Shown: one piece after another, positions 26,837 to 35,729 of the stretch
Layout: every line of letters begins with the position of its first letter
Numbering within the stretch: the first letter of the stretch is position 1
Assembly: GCA_050258555.1 (NCBI GenBank)
Contig: JBLMZA010000046.1
Location: forward strand, 14,161 to 78,160
Reading direction: 5' to 3'
Source of the DNA: CAISDA01 sp050258555
GTDB taxonomy: Bacteria; Bacteroidota; Ignavibacteria; UBA10030; UBA8401
DNA length: 64,000 nt
The notes under the pieces: generated by a model
What the model saw: only the letters and a program-made list of their open reading frames with translations
What the model was told of the DNA's origin: nothing
Databases searched by the model: none
Position numbers and translations under genes: made by a program

Positions 26837-28651
26837 TTACGAATCTCCGCGCAACGCCCGTATCCTTCTTCGTGCCTCATCGATGAACAATGAATTCGGA
26901 TACTCCGCCAGAATTGCGCTGTAGGCCGCGATGGCATTCCCCTTGTCCTGCATCGAGTACTGGTAAATTTCGCCGATGCGGAACTGCGCCTTGTCGCGCT
27001 CCGTGCTTTTCGGAAACGCGCTCAAGAGTCCCTGCAGCGTCCGGAGCGCATCGACCGGACGCTTGATCTTCGTCTCGTATTCCGCCTTCTTCAGCATCGC
27101 ATCATCGCACAGCGGCGCTTCACCCGACTGCAGGATCACGTCGTTGAGCACTGCGATCGCCTCGCTCAGTTTCCCCTGCCGCGCCAGAAATTCCGCGCGG
27201 GCGTACGACTCGAGGGCGCTTTCGAACGCGTCCTTGTTCTCGAGTATGAACGCCTGCAGAATGAGCGCATCGTTGGCTTCATCCGACTGCACGTTCGCCG
27301 TCAGTCCGGTGAGCATTGTGAGCGCCGAGTCGAACTTCGCCTGATAGAACAGCAGCTCGGCCATGCGATAGCGCGCATCGGAGCGCTGCTGATCCGATGA
27401 CTGGGGCGACCCTGCAACGGCATCGTATTGCACACGCGCATCGTCTGTCTTTCCCTGCCGCAGATACACATCCCCCATGGCCGCGCGCACGACCGACAGC
27501 ATCGGGCTGGCCGGTGCAATAACGGTGATGGAATCGTACGCTGCAAGGGCGCCGTTCAGGTCGCCCAGCCGTGATGCGCGGATGGTGCCGATCCGATAGA
27601 GCGCCTGCGCATGGATTTCAGACATCGGGTACTCGCGCGTGAGTGATTCATAGAGCGCCAGCACGGTCCGCACCGAGCCCTCGCGGCCGCCGGCTGAGTC
27701 GGCCTGCGCACTCAGTTCCTCCATGCAGCGCGCGTAGCCGAGTTTCGCCTGAGGCGCAAACGACGATTCCGATCCGGCATCGAGCGCCTTCCGATAGGCT
27801 TTGGCCGCGGGACCATAGGCGTTCTCGCGGAAGACGCGCTCGGCGAACACGAAGAGCTCCGTTCCGCCGGAGTTGATGCGGTTCTCGATCGTTTCCGTCA
27901 CGCCGAATGCCTCGTCGTACTGCTTCGCTTCCATCCACAGCCAGGCGAGCACGCGCAGAAATACGACGCTTTCCTTCCGGTCTTCGGCATACGCGCGCGC
28001 CGCATCGATGGCCGCCTGGAGTCCTTCGGGCCTGCCGGTCAGCGTGGAGAGCCGCGATTCGACGTAATCGAGCTGGAATTCATTCTGTTCGAGCATGAGC
28101 AGGTATTCGTCCGCCGCGCCCCGGAAGTTCATCATCGTCGTAAAGAGCGAGGCAAGATCGTTGGCGAAGGCATACTTGTCTCCGAGCTCTGTGCGTCCGC
28201 GCTTTAAGGTCTGCACCGCCTTGTCGAGCATGCGCAGCTGCGCCTGTTCCGTGGCGACAAGCCGGTAGACGCCCGCGTTCTTCGGAGCGCTCTGCAGCAC
28301 CGCGTTCCACATCGAATCGGCCTGCATGCTGCGGCCGGACATGGCATAAATTCCGGCCAGCGCCGTCTTGACATTGATGTCACCCGGCTGCGATGCGAAG
28401 CGGGCCAGACAGAGCGCGATGGCTTCGTCGTATTTCTTGCGCTGCGTGTAGTTCCGCCGAAGGGCGTCGAAGTACACGAAATTGCCGGGATTGCTCCGGT
28501 TCAGCTGCTCGTAGAGCTGCCCGGCACGCTCGAGGTCGCCGCCCTGTTCGTAACTTTGCGCAAGCCGGAAAATATTCTGCTCGTCGGTTGTCTGCGCCTG
28601 CGCAAGGGCGAAGCATCCGGCAATGAGCACGAGAACGATCGTTTTCATCAT
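26837..28651 (-). CDS. Large exported TPR protein, mRNA probably leaderless
   Basis: The 604-residue protein has a signal peptide (IVLVLIAGCFALAQAQ) and tetratricopeptide repeats along most of its length, for example QSYEQGGDLERAGQLYEQL near the start and KGNAIAAYSAILAEYPNSLF near the end. The final part resembles BamD/YbgF-type outer-membrane assembly repeats, but no closer family is evident. Two consecutive ATG codons (28651 and 28648) follow the -10 box by five bases, so translation probably starts on the mRNA end. The gene diverges from dxr. Its role is unknown; periplasmic scaffolding is likely. Confidence 0.82.
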   Translation of the reverse strand: MMKTIVLVLIAGCFALAQAQTTDEQNIFRLAQSYEQGGDLERAGQLYEQLNRSNPGNFVYFDALRRNYTQRKKYDEAIALCLARFASQPGDINVKTALAGIYAMSGRSMQADSMWNAVLQSAPKNAGVYRLVATEQAQLRMLDKAVQTLKRGRTELGDKYAFANDLASLFTTMMNFRGAADEYLLMLEQNEFQLDYVESRLSTLTGRPEGLQAAIDAARAYAEDRKESVVFLRVLAWLWMEAKQYDEAFGVTETIENRINSGGTELFVFAERVFRENAYGPAAKAYRKALDAGSESSFAPQAKLGYARCMEELSAQADSAGGREGSVRTVLALYESLTREYPMSEIHAQALYRIGTIRASRLGDLNGALAAYDSITVIAPASPMLSVVRAAMGDVYLRQGKTDDARVQYDAVAGSPQSSDQQRSDARYRMAELLFYQAKFDSALTMLTGLTANVQSDEANDALILQAFILENKDAFESALESYARAEFLARQGKLSEAIAVLNDVILQSGEAPLCDDAMLKKAEYETKIKRPVDALRTLQGLLSAFPKSTERDKAQFRIGEIYQYSMQDKGNAIAAYSAILAEYPNSLFIDEARRRIRALRGDS

Positions 28652-28656
28652 TCTTT

Positions 28657-28685
28657 AATATAGGAAGACTTCGCTGATGCTGCAA
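28657..28685 (-). promoter_or_regulatory. Promoter placing the transcript start at the ATG
   Basis: On the minus strand TTGCAG (28680-28685), 17 bp, TATATT (28657-28662), then AAAGA and the ATG at 28651. The predicted start, about 28650, coincides with the initiation codon. Confidence 0.55.
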
Positions 28686-28775
28686 CATCGGGAGCGCCAT
28701 CGGCTTCCTTGCTTTCCTCTCAAGATTTCGCTAACTTTTGATAATGTACAATATATTTTTCGTTTCCCACTTCAG

Positions 28776-29945
28776 ATGACGACACCACGGCTTCAACATA
28801 TCGCTATTCTCGGCTCTACCGGCTCGATCGGAACGAGCAGTCTCGATGTCATTGAGAATTTTCCCGAGGAATTCCGCGTCACCTATCTCACGGCCAATAC
28901 GAACGTCGAGGCCCTGCTCGGGCAGGTCCGGCGCTTCCGGCCCCGGGGCGTCGTTGTGCTGGACCGCCTGGCGGCCGAACGCGTCCGCCGCGAGCTCAAC
29001 GGCACCACGGAAGTGCTCTGCGGCGAGGAAGGCCTGTGCGAGATCGTCCAGCGCGACGACGTCGATACGGTCATCAGTTCGCTGGTCGGCTTTGCAGGAC
29101 TCAAGCCGACGGTCAGGGCGATCGAGGCCGGAAAAAAAATCGCTCTGGCGAACAAGGAAACGCTCGTTGTGGCCGGCGAGATCATGATGGATCTTGTGCG
29201 GCGCCACGGCGTCGAATTGCTTCCGGTGGACAGCGAGCATTCGGCGATCTTTCAGTGCCTTGTCGGCGAATCGCGCAGCCAGGTGCAGAAGATCATCCTC
29301 ACCGCATCGGGCGGACCCTTCCGCACGAAGACCGCCGACGAGCTTCGGCATGTGAGCGTCGAACACGCGCTCAATCATCCGAATTGGAAGATGGGCAGCA
29401 AGATCACGATCGACTCGGCCTCGATGATGAACAAGGGTCTCGAAGTGATCGAAGCCCGGTGGCTGTTCGATGTTCCGGCCGAAAAAATCGAAGTGGTCGT
29501 TCATCCGCAGTCGATCATCCATTCGATGGTGGAATTCGTCGACGGTTCGGTCAAGGCGCAGCTAGGCGTTCCCGACATGAAGATACCGATCCAATATGCG
29601 CTCACCTATCCGCGGCGCTCGCCTTCCGCATTCGGACGCGTGCGGTTTCCGGCGCTCGGCACAATGACGTTCTTCGAACCCGACACGGAGATCTTCCCCG
29701 CGCTCGGGCTGGCGTATCGGGCGCTCGAGGCAGCCGGCACGATGCCCGCCGCCATGAACGCCGCCAATGAAATCGCCGTCGCGTTGTTTCTTGCCGGAGG
29801 CATCCCGTTCGTCCAGATTCCCGAAATCATTGCCGATACCATGGCTCATCATACCAACACGCTTCATCCGACGCTCGACGATATTCGGGAAGCGGATGCA
29901 TGGGCGCGGCGCTTCGCCGCCGAACTCGTACATGTGAAAGGATAA
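28776..29945 (+). CDS. dxr: 1-deoxy-D-xylulose 5-phosphate reductoisomerase
   Basis: Second enzyme of the MEP pathway: rearranges and reduces DXP to MEP with NADPH. The 389 residues agree with the family (about 398 in E. coli). Motifs are ILGSTGSIGTSSLDVI (NADPH), ALANKETLVVAGE, PVDSEHSAIFQCL (metal Asp and Glu), ILTASGGPFR, HPNWKMGSKITIDSASMMNKGLEVIEA and the C-terminal NAANEIAVALFL with catalytic residues. I chose ATG 28776 for its fit to the family N-terminus. The rseP gene begins 3 bp after the stop, a dxr-rseP order known in many bacteria. Confidence 0.97.
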   Translation: MTTPRLQHIAILGSTGSIGTSSLDVIENFPEEFRVTYLTANTNVEALLGQVRRFRPRGVVVLDRLAAERVRRELNGTTEVLCGEEGLCEIVQRDDVDTVISSLVGFAGLKPTVRAIEAGKKIALANKETLVVAGEIMMDLVRRHGVELLPVDSEHSAIFQCLVGESRSQVQKIILTASGGPFRTKTADELRHVSVEHALNHPNWKMGSKITIDSASMMNKGLEVIEARWLFDVPAEKIEVVVHPQSIIHSMVEFVDGSVKAQLGVPDMKIPIQYALTYPRRSPSAFGRVRFPALGTMTFFEPDTEIFPALGLAYRALEAAGTMPAAMNAANEIAVALFLAGGIPFVQIPEIIADTMAHHTNTLHPTLDDIREADAWARRFAAELVHVKG

Positions 29946-29948
29946 TTA

Positions 29949-31313
29949 ATGGAATTTCTCTCATCGGTCTTCTATTTTGTCATCGTCATCGGCGTGCTCG
30001 TCTTCATCCACGAGTTCGGTCATTTCATCGCCGCGAAGGCATCGGGCATGCGCGCCGAAGTCTTCGCCATCGGCATGGGCTACAGGCTCTTCGGCTGGAA
30101 CCGCGTCAACGGCTTTTCGTTCTGGAAGCTCGACGAAACGATCGATCTGGGCAATCATACCGACTATCGCGTCGCCGCATTCCCCATCGGCGGCTATGTG
30201 AAGATCTCGGGCATGGTCGATGAAAGCATGGATACCGAGTTTGTAAACAAAGAACCTCAGCCCTGGGAGTTCCGCGCCAAACCTGTCTGGCAGCGAATGA
30301 TTGTCATATGCGCCGGCGTTATAATGAATGTCGTGCTCGCGGGATTCATTTTTTGGTCGATAGCCTATATACAGGGCGATCGGCTCATGCAGACGACCGA
30401 GATCGGGTATGTTGTTCCGAACAGCGCTGCGGCCAAGGCCGGACTCGAACAGGGCGACAAGGTCCTCGCCGTCAACGGCAAAAACGTGGACCATTGGGAA
30501 GCCATCCTGCAGTCGATGTACCTCGATAATCTGGGCAAGGATCTCACGTTCGATATCGAACGCGCGGGCCGCACCTCGGAGCTTGTCGTACCGCGCGAGT
30601 CTCTTCCCGACATCCAGGATGCCTCGTTCGGCATCATCCCCACGCAGACCGAAGCGGTCGTCTCGGAAGTCATGAAGGGAAAGCCGGCCGAGAAAGCCGG
30701 ACTGCAGAAAGGCGACGTCATTCTTGCGCTCAACGGCGAACGCGTCTTCAACGAGCAGCAGGTGATCCGCATCATCAAAGCGAACGCATCGAAGACTGTC
30801 GCCATGCAGGTGAAGCGCAGCGCGGATTCGACGCTCCCGCTTTCGGTGACGCCGTCGGATGAAGGCCTGATCGGCATCGGCATCGGAGCGCGCTATAACG
30901 GTCCGTGGCTCCACGTGAAATACGGATTCCTCGAATCATTCCCCAAGGGAATGAAGGAAACCGGCCGCATGGTGGTGCTGCATGTGCAGTTCTTCTATCA
31001 GCTGCTCACCGGGAAACAGTCGTTCTCGAAATCGGTCGGCGGTCCGGTCAAGATCGCGCAGATGGCCAATCGCAGCGCCGAAGTGGGATTGTTGAACTTC
31101 CTCGGATTCATGGGACTGCTGAGCGTGAGCCTTGCCGTGCTGAATATTCTTCCGCTGCCGGCGCTCGACGGCGGACATTTTCTTCTGCTTGCGATCGAAG
31201 GGATCTTCCGCCGACCGGTGCCGACGAAAGTGCAGATGGTGATACAGCAGATCGGCGTCGTGCTGCTCATGGGCCTGATGGCATTCGTGCTGTTCAACGA
31301 TATTTTCAGATAA
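29949..31313 (+). CDS. rseP: Site-2 intramembrane metalloprotease RseP (M50)
   Basis: This inner-membrane protease cleaves anti-sigma factors and leftover signal peptides. The 454 residues show HEFGH at 21-25 (zinc His-Glu-His) in the first TM helix, a second TM near 118-140, two PDZ domains (about 140-225 and 230-310), and the LPLPALDGGHFLLL segment near residue 402 with the third zinc ligand Asp, followed by the last TM helices. It is translated 3 bp after dxr. The genes behind it (hypothetical, FecR-like, barrel, CHASE2 cyclase) form a separate envelope cluster; whether its protease acts on them is an open question. Confidence 0.95.
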   Translation: MEFLSSVFYFVIVIGVLVFIHEFGHFIAAKASGMRAEVFAIGMGYRLFGWNRVNGFSFWKLDETIDLGNHTDYRVAAFPIGGYVKISGMVDESMDTEFVNKEPQPWEFRAKPVWQRMIVICAGVIMNVVLAGFIFWSIAYIQGDRLMQTTEIGYVVPNSAAAKAGLEQGDKVLAVNGKNVDHWEAILQSMYLDNLGKDLTFDIERAGRTSELVVPRESLPDIQDASFGIIPTQTEAVVSEVMKGKPAEKAGLQKGDVILALNGERVFNEQQVIRIIKANASKTVAMQVKRSADSTLPLSVTPSDEGLIGIGIGARYNGPWLHVKYGFLESFPKGMKETGRMVVLHVQFFYQLLTGKQSFSKSVGGPVKIAQMANRSAEVGLLNFLGFMGLLSVSLAVLNILPLPALDGGHFLLLAIEGIFRRPVPTKVQMVIQQIGVVLLMGLMAFVLFNDIFR

Positions 31314-31376
31314 GCGGCGGGGGGCATGCAGCGCGGAACATTTCCAGATTAACTTTTACTGTGGAGCGTTCTTCTC

Positions 31377-32549
31377 ATGTCGAACAAATTATCGGTTGTC
31401 TTCCGGCTGGCACTCGCGGCTTCCGCCCTTGTCTTCACGACGCTTCGCGCTCAGACGCTTCCCCTTCGGGTCAATGTCACAATGACCGAGGCCGAGATCA
31501 TCAATGCCGGCCCGCTCTTCGACATCATGGCGGACCGGATCAAGCCTCTCGACCGTTCCACATTCAGCGTCGATTTTCAGAATACCACACCCGATCGTCA
31601 GCCTGTCTGGGCCCGGATGCATATCGAAGCCTGGGTCACGCTCGATGAGGATCATGAGCGGCTGCAGATTTTCACTTCCGACACCAGAACGCCCTTTCTC
31701 ATCCCGCCGGAAGGCCGCACGTTTCTCGCAAGCGACAGCTGGGACGACAACAGCGGCGACATGCAGTTCATGTCGGTGAAGAACGACGCCTCGTTCAACC
31801 GCGTGAAGGATAAGGTGACCGACCCGGCCGGCGGCGGCCGCGTTCCCTCGGGAACGTACGAAGTTGCCGTCACGCTGACCGTGGTCAAAATCGGCAGCGA
31901 AACGGTCATGCTCGATATTCCGGTGCATGTTCCGCCGGTCGTCGTCACCAATCCCTCGAACGCGACATTGAATCTTCCTTTTGCCGACGGACACCGCTAC
32001 GCCTCGACATTCCCCCAGTTCCAGTGGGTCACCGACATGCGCCGGGTCCGGCTTTCGGTCTATGAAAAGCGGCCCGAGCATCAGTCGAATGAAGATGCCG
32101 TCCAGGCATCCGATCCGTTCCTTGAAGTGGTGATCGACCGCCGCGCATCCGGCGGCACGGCGCAATTCACGTACCCCCAGAGTTCCTCGTCGGCGCCGGG
32201 CATCGAGATCGTCCGCGGCCCGCGCCCGCTCGAACGAGGCAAGACCTATGTCGTCGAATTCGAAGGGCTGGTCTCGACCATCGCCGCCGAGATCGAGCCG
32301 CATCGCACGATCCGCTCGTTCTCGATCGACGATCCGGCATCGCTCGCGCAGCAGGAAGAATTCCGCCGGGTCATCAACTCCCTTCCCGCGCTGCAGGAGG
32401 CGCTGCAGAGCGGCAGCATCGACATGAATGATTTCCAGATCAATCAGAACGGCATTTCGCTGAACGGCCGCGCGATGACGCTGCAGGAACTTCAGGAGTA
32501 TCTCAGCCGCAACAACGGAAAACACTACACCATACAGATCATCGATTAA
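31377..32549 (+). CDS. Exported protein of unknown function, first of the FecR/CHASE2 cluster
   Basis: The 390-residue protein has a signal peptide (LALAASALVFTTLRAQ) and a mature part without a family I can name. The first 170 residues look like an immunoglobulin-like beta domain (PLRVNVTMTEAEIINAGPLF, SGTYEVAVTLTVVKIG). After a PPVVVTNPSNATL linker a second beta domain follows (about 200-300), where FPQFQWVTDMRRVRLSVYE resembles fibronectin-type strands. The C-terminal 60 residues are helical, with a Gln-rich stretch (EEFRRVINSLPALQEALQ). It is 63 bp after rseP and 16 bp before a FecR-domain gene, so it may be the periplasmic adaptor of the cluster. Confidence 0.7.
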   Translation: MSNKLSVVFRLALAASALVFTTLRAQTLPLRVNVTMTEAEIINAGPLFDIMADRIKPLDRSTFSVDFQNTTPDRQPVWARMHIEAWVTLDEDHERLQIFTSDTRTPFLIPPEGRTFLASDSWDDNSGDMQFMSVKNDASFNRVKDKVTDPAGGGRVPSGTYEVAVTLTVVKIGSETVMLDIPVHVPPVVVTNPSNATLNLPFADGHRYASTFPQFQWVTDMRRVRLSVYEKRPEHQSNEDAVQASDPFLEVVIDRRASGGTAQFTYPQSSSSAPGIEIVRGPRPLERGKTYVVEFEGLVSTIAAEIEPHRTIRSFSIDDPASLAQQEEFRRVINSLPALQEALQSGSIDMNDFQINQNGISLNGRAMTLQELQEYLSRNNGKHYTIQIID

Positions 32550-32565
32550 CGCGGAACCAACCATC

Positions 32566-33345
32566 ATGCTTCGATCTCTCATCGTCACTGCATGCATCGC
32601 CTGCAGCGGCTCTCTTCTGCATGCGGCGGGGAACGGCCCCGTTGCCGCCATGCACAAACCAGTCGGCACTGTCGACTGCAGCATCGACGGAACATGGAAG
32701 AAAGCCGTTCCCGCAATGCCTCTCTACTCGGGCAATATCGTGCGGACGCAGGAGAACTCGTTTGCCATCGTCAAGTTTCTCGAAAACTCCATCATACGCG
32801 TTCAGGAAAAGTCGGAGGTGGAAATCCGCGGCACAAAGACCGACGACAAGGAATTCTCGAAGAACGTGCATCTGCGCACGGGCACGGTGGGCTTCAATGT
32901 GAAGAAGCGCCCGAATGAAAAGTTTGAATTCTCCACCCCCACATCGGTGGCATCGATCCGCGGCACCGAAGGCGCGCTCATGTCGGGATCGGACAGCACC
33001 GACCTGCTTGTGCTGCAGTCCGGATCGGTGCTCTTCACGAACAATTTTTCGAATCAGTCCGTCACGGTCAACGGCGGCCAGACCGGGCATTCCCGGTCGA
33101 ACGGCCAGATCGATGTCCGTCCGTCGTCATCCGACGACATCAACCGCATGCACCGCGTGCAGCAGCTCGGCGGAACGAACGGCACAGGCGGAGGCGGAAC
33201 CGATTCGACCGGAGCCAATGGAACGCCGGGCGGCGCCGGCACCGGCCAGGGACAGCAGCAGGGATCGCAGCAGAACGAGGAGATCCGCATACAGGTCACC
33301 GACCCGAGCGGCAATCATAAAACCATGATCATCAAACCCGAATAA
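32566..33345 (+). CDS. Exported FecR-domain protein
   Basis: The 259-residue protein has a signal peptide (about 1-20) and then a FecR fold (about 28-165): PVGTVDCSIDGTWKKAVPAMPLYSGNIVRTQENSFAIVKFLENSIIRVQEKSEVEI, and FEFSTPTSVASIRGTEGALM, the conserved FecR strand with the RGTE turn. A Gly/Thr/Gln-rich low-complexity stretch (about 205-235) links it to a short tail (IRIQVTDPSGNHKTMIIKPE). FecR domains sense or scaffold at the periplasm. Unlike true anti-sigma FecR it has no cytoplasmic part, and no sigma factor is nearby. The partner here is more likely the CHASE2 cyclase two genes on, a neighbourhood seen in other bacteria. Confidence 0.82.
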   Translation: MLRSLIVTACIACSGSLLHAAGNGPVAAMHKPVGTVDCSIDGTWKKAVPAMPLYSGNIVRTQENSFAIVKFLENSIIRVQEKSEVEIRGTKTDDKEFSKNVHLRTGTVGFNVKKRPNEKFEFSTPTSVASIRGTEGALMSGSDSTDLLVLQSGSVLFTNNFSNQSVTVNGGQTGHSRSNGQIDVRPSSSDDINRMHRVQQLGGTNGTGGGGTDSTGANGTPGGAGTGQGQQQGSQQNEEIRIQVTDPSGNHKTMIIKPE

Positions 33346-33355
33346 CGGCACGACG

Positions 33356-35722
33356 TTGACTCTTTCCAGAATCAGTACCCCCGCTCTCTTTGCCGGTGTT
33401 CTTCTGATCGCACTGAACACGGCAGCCGCTCTGGCGCAGCCTGGAACATACATTCAATCGGTGAAGCCGCAGTCGGCATCCGAAGGCGAGCCGCTGACGA
33501 TTTCCGTTTCGCTGGCGCAGACATCATCGCTCAGCCGCGTGATGCTCTTTTACCGGCAGCTGGGCGCAAGCGACTTCCGCAGCGCCGAGATGCAGATCGC
33601 GCGCGACTCGGCCTCCGCAGAAATCCCGGCGTCGGAGATCGCACCTCCCTTCGTCGAATTCTATCTCGTTGCCGAAACGCAGACCGGCGTGCGCGAGACG
33701 TACCCGCTTTCCTCTCCGCAGACGACGCCGGCGCGCGTGACGATCCTTCCCCGCTCCGCTCAGACATCGGATGTGCTCATCCTGAGTCCCGAGACGGATG
33801 CACCCGTTGCGCCGGATGAACTTTACATCTCTCTGTCGTTCGTCTATGCCGGCAGCGAGATCGCGATCGAAAAAACGAAAATCTTTCTCAACTCCGTCGA
33901 CCTGTCGCCGAACGCCGTCGCCGCGGGCGATCTTCTGCTTGTGTCGCCCGAAGCGATCCCGGACCAGATGAAGTCGGGCGGATCGAAGCGGCTCCGCATC
34001 GAGCTCTATGACGCCAAAGGCGCGCTCATCCGCACCATCAACCGCACGATCACCGTCGCAGGAGCCGCGATGGCAGAGTCCGGGCCGGAATTCCTCTTCA
34101 ACGGCAGCGGACAGACCGAATCGCGCTCTGAAAGCATCAAGGGCGCATCGAAGACATACAACCGCTTCGATGTGCGCGCCAATGCGCAGTACGGCATCCT
34201 GAAAACGACGGCGAACCTCCAGCTCACCAGCGAAGAGAAGCCGGAAAATCAGCCGCAGAACCGCTACTATGTCGGATTCGACGCGAAATATCTGAAGCTC
34301 GGTTTCGGCGACACCTATCCGCAGTTTCCCACGGCGCTCATGGACGGCCGCAGGGTGCGCGGCGTCTCGGCCGAAGCCTCGTACGGCATCCTCCGCCTGG
34401 CCGCCGCAAGCGGCGAGATCGTTCGGGGCGTCGACTACGGCGGCCAGACGCTCTCGAACCGCCGCACGCTGACGGTGGTGCGTCCCAGCTTCGGCAAGGG
34501 CGACCGGTTCCAGTGGGGCTTCACCTACCTTCATTCGAAGGATGGATGGAATGCAGGCTCTTCGAAGAAGCCGCAGGAAAACGTCGTTGCCGGCACCGAC
34601 CTGCTTGTGGCGCTCGACGACCGCCGCATCGAATGGAAGACGCAGGCATCGATGAGCATCAACAATCTCGACATCTCGTCTCCCGAATTCACGCGCGACA
34701 GCATCGATGCGGCCGTGGCGCGCGGCACGCTCAGCTCGAGCGAGGGCGACGATCTCAAAAAGCTTCTTCCGCTTGCGTCGAAATTCATCACGTTCAACGA
34801 GAACATCACGCCTCTCAATCCGACCGGACTCTCGTCGCTCGCCTTCGAGACGGCGCTCTCATTGAATTACTTCAACAACTACCTCCGCGGCTCGTACCTC
34901 TATCACGGCAGCGAGTATATGTCGTTCGGCACCGCGTCCTTCCGGCGCGACGTGCAGGGCTACAACATCACGGACCGGCTTCGCCTTCTGGGCAATTCGC
35001 TCTTCGTCACCGGCAGCTTCGAACAGCTCGGCAACAACGTCACGAAATACGATCCGGTGACCACCACATGGACCACGGCGACGGCGTCGGTTTCGTATTT
35101 CGCCGCCGGACGCATTCCCGACATCACGCTCGGCATCTCCTCGTCGGGCATTTCGAACGACAATCTTCCCGTCGACTCGCTGCGCTCCGCGCTCCTGCCG
35201 CAGATCGATTATGCCACGACGCGCGTCTTTCTCCAGTCCACCTACTCCTTCGCATGGATGGGACAGCATCTGGCGCTGCTGAGCGTCGATTATTCCGGCG
35301 CCGACGATAAAAGCGTGCGCAATCAGGATATCACCGGATTCAACGGCATGCTCTTCGTCACGACCGAGCATACGAAGGCGCTGGAAAGCACCATCGGACT
35401 GACGACAAGCCTGAACACGCTTCCTGCAAACGATACCGGCGCCGTTTCGCCGGCATCCACGACGATGAACTATTCCACGCTGACGCTCGGCGCAGGCTAT
35501 CGCTTCCTCGAAGACAGAATGAAGGCGACCGTTTCGCTTGCGCCCACATTCGGCAACTACAGGCGCACGCAGATGGAAGCGGGAGTTCAATATGCGCTCT
35601 TTGCCCGCCACACGATCGCGGCGCAGTACCGGTACATCGTCAATTCATCGCTTCAGCCGACGCCTCTCATGCCCAGGACGGACGATTCGGCCTTTACGAT
35701 CTCATACCGCATGAACTTCTGA
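33356..35722 (+). CDS. Large outer-membrane beta-barrel protein of the FecR/CHASE2 cluster
   Basis: The frame opens with TTG at 33356, ten bases after the FecR gene; no in-frame ATG occurs before residue 63 and the TTG start gives a good signal peptide (TPALFAGVLLIALNTAAALAQ), so I accept it. The 788-residue product has an Ig-like N-terminal domain (about 30-120), a second extracellular or periplasmic domain (to about 240), and then a long run of amphipathic strands ending in SAFTISYRMNF, a barrel C-terminus. I recognise no named family. Placement between a periplasmic FecR protein and a CHASE2 cyclase suggests it is the outer-membrane part of one sensing complex; this is inference. Confidence 0.75.
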   Translation: MTLSRISTPALFAGVLLIALNTAAALAQPGTYIQSVKPQSASEGEPLTISVSLAQTSSLSRVMLFYRQLGASDFRSAEMQIARDSASAEIPASEIAPPFVEFYLVAETQTGVRETYPLSSPQTTPARVTILPRSAQTSDVLILSPETDAPVAPDELYISLSFVYAGSEIAIEKTKIFLNSVDLSPNAVAAGDLLLVSPEAIPDQMKSGGSKRLRIELYDAKGALIRTINRTITVAGAAMAESGPEFLFNGSGQTESRSESIKGASKTYNRFDVRANAQYGILKTTANLQLTSEEKPENQPQNRYYVGFDAKYLKLGFGDTYPQFPTALMDGRRVRGVSAEASYGILRLAAASGEIVRGVDYGGQTLSNRRTLTVVRPSFGKGDRFQWGFTYLHSKDGWNAGSSKKPQENVVAGTDLLVALDDRRIEWKTQASMSINNLDISSPEFTRDSIDAAVARGTLSSSEGDDLKKLLPLASKFITFNENITPLNPTGLSSLAFETALSLNYFNNYLRGSYLYHGSEYMSFGTASFRRDVQGYNITDRLRLLGNSLFVTGSFEQLGNNVTKYDPVTTTWTTATASVSYFAAGRIPDITLGISSSGISNDNLPVDSLRSALLPQIDYATTRVFLQSTYSFAWMGQHLALLSVDYSGADDKSVRNQDITGFNGMLFVTTEHTKALESTIGLTTSLNTLPANDTGAVSPASTTMNYSTLTLGAGYRFLEDRMKATVSLAPTFGNYRRTQMEAGVQYALFARHTIAAQYRYIVNSSLQPTPLMPRTDDSAFTISYRMNF

Positions 35723-35729
35723 TACTCCT

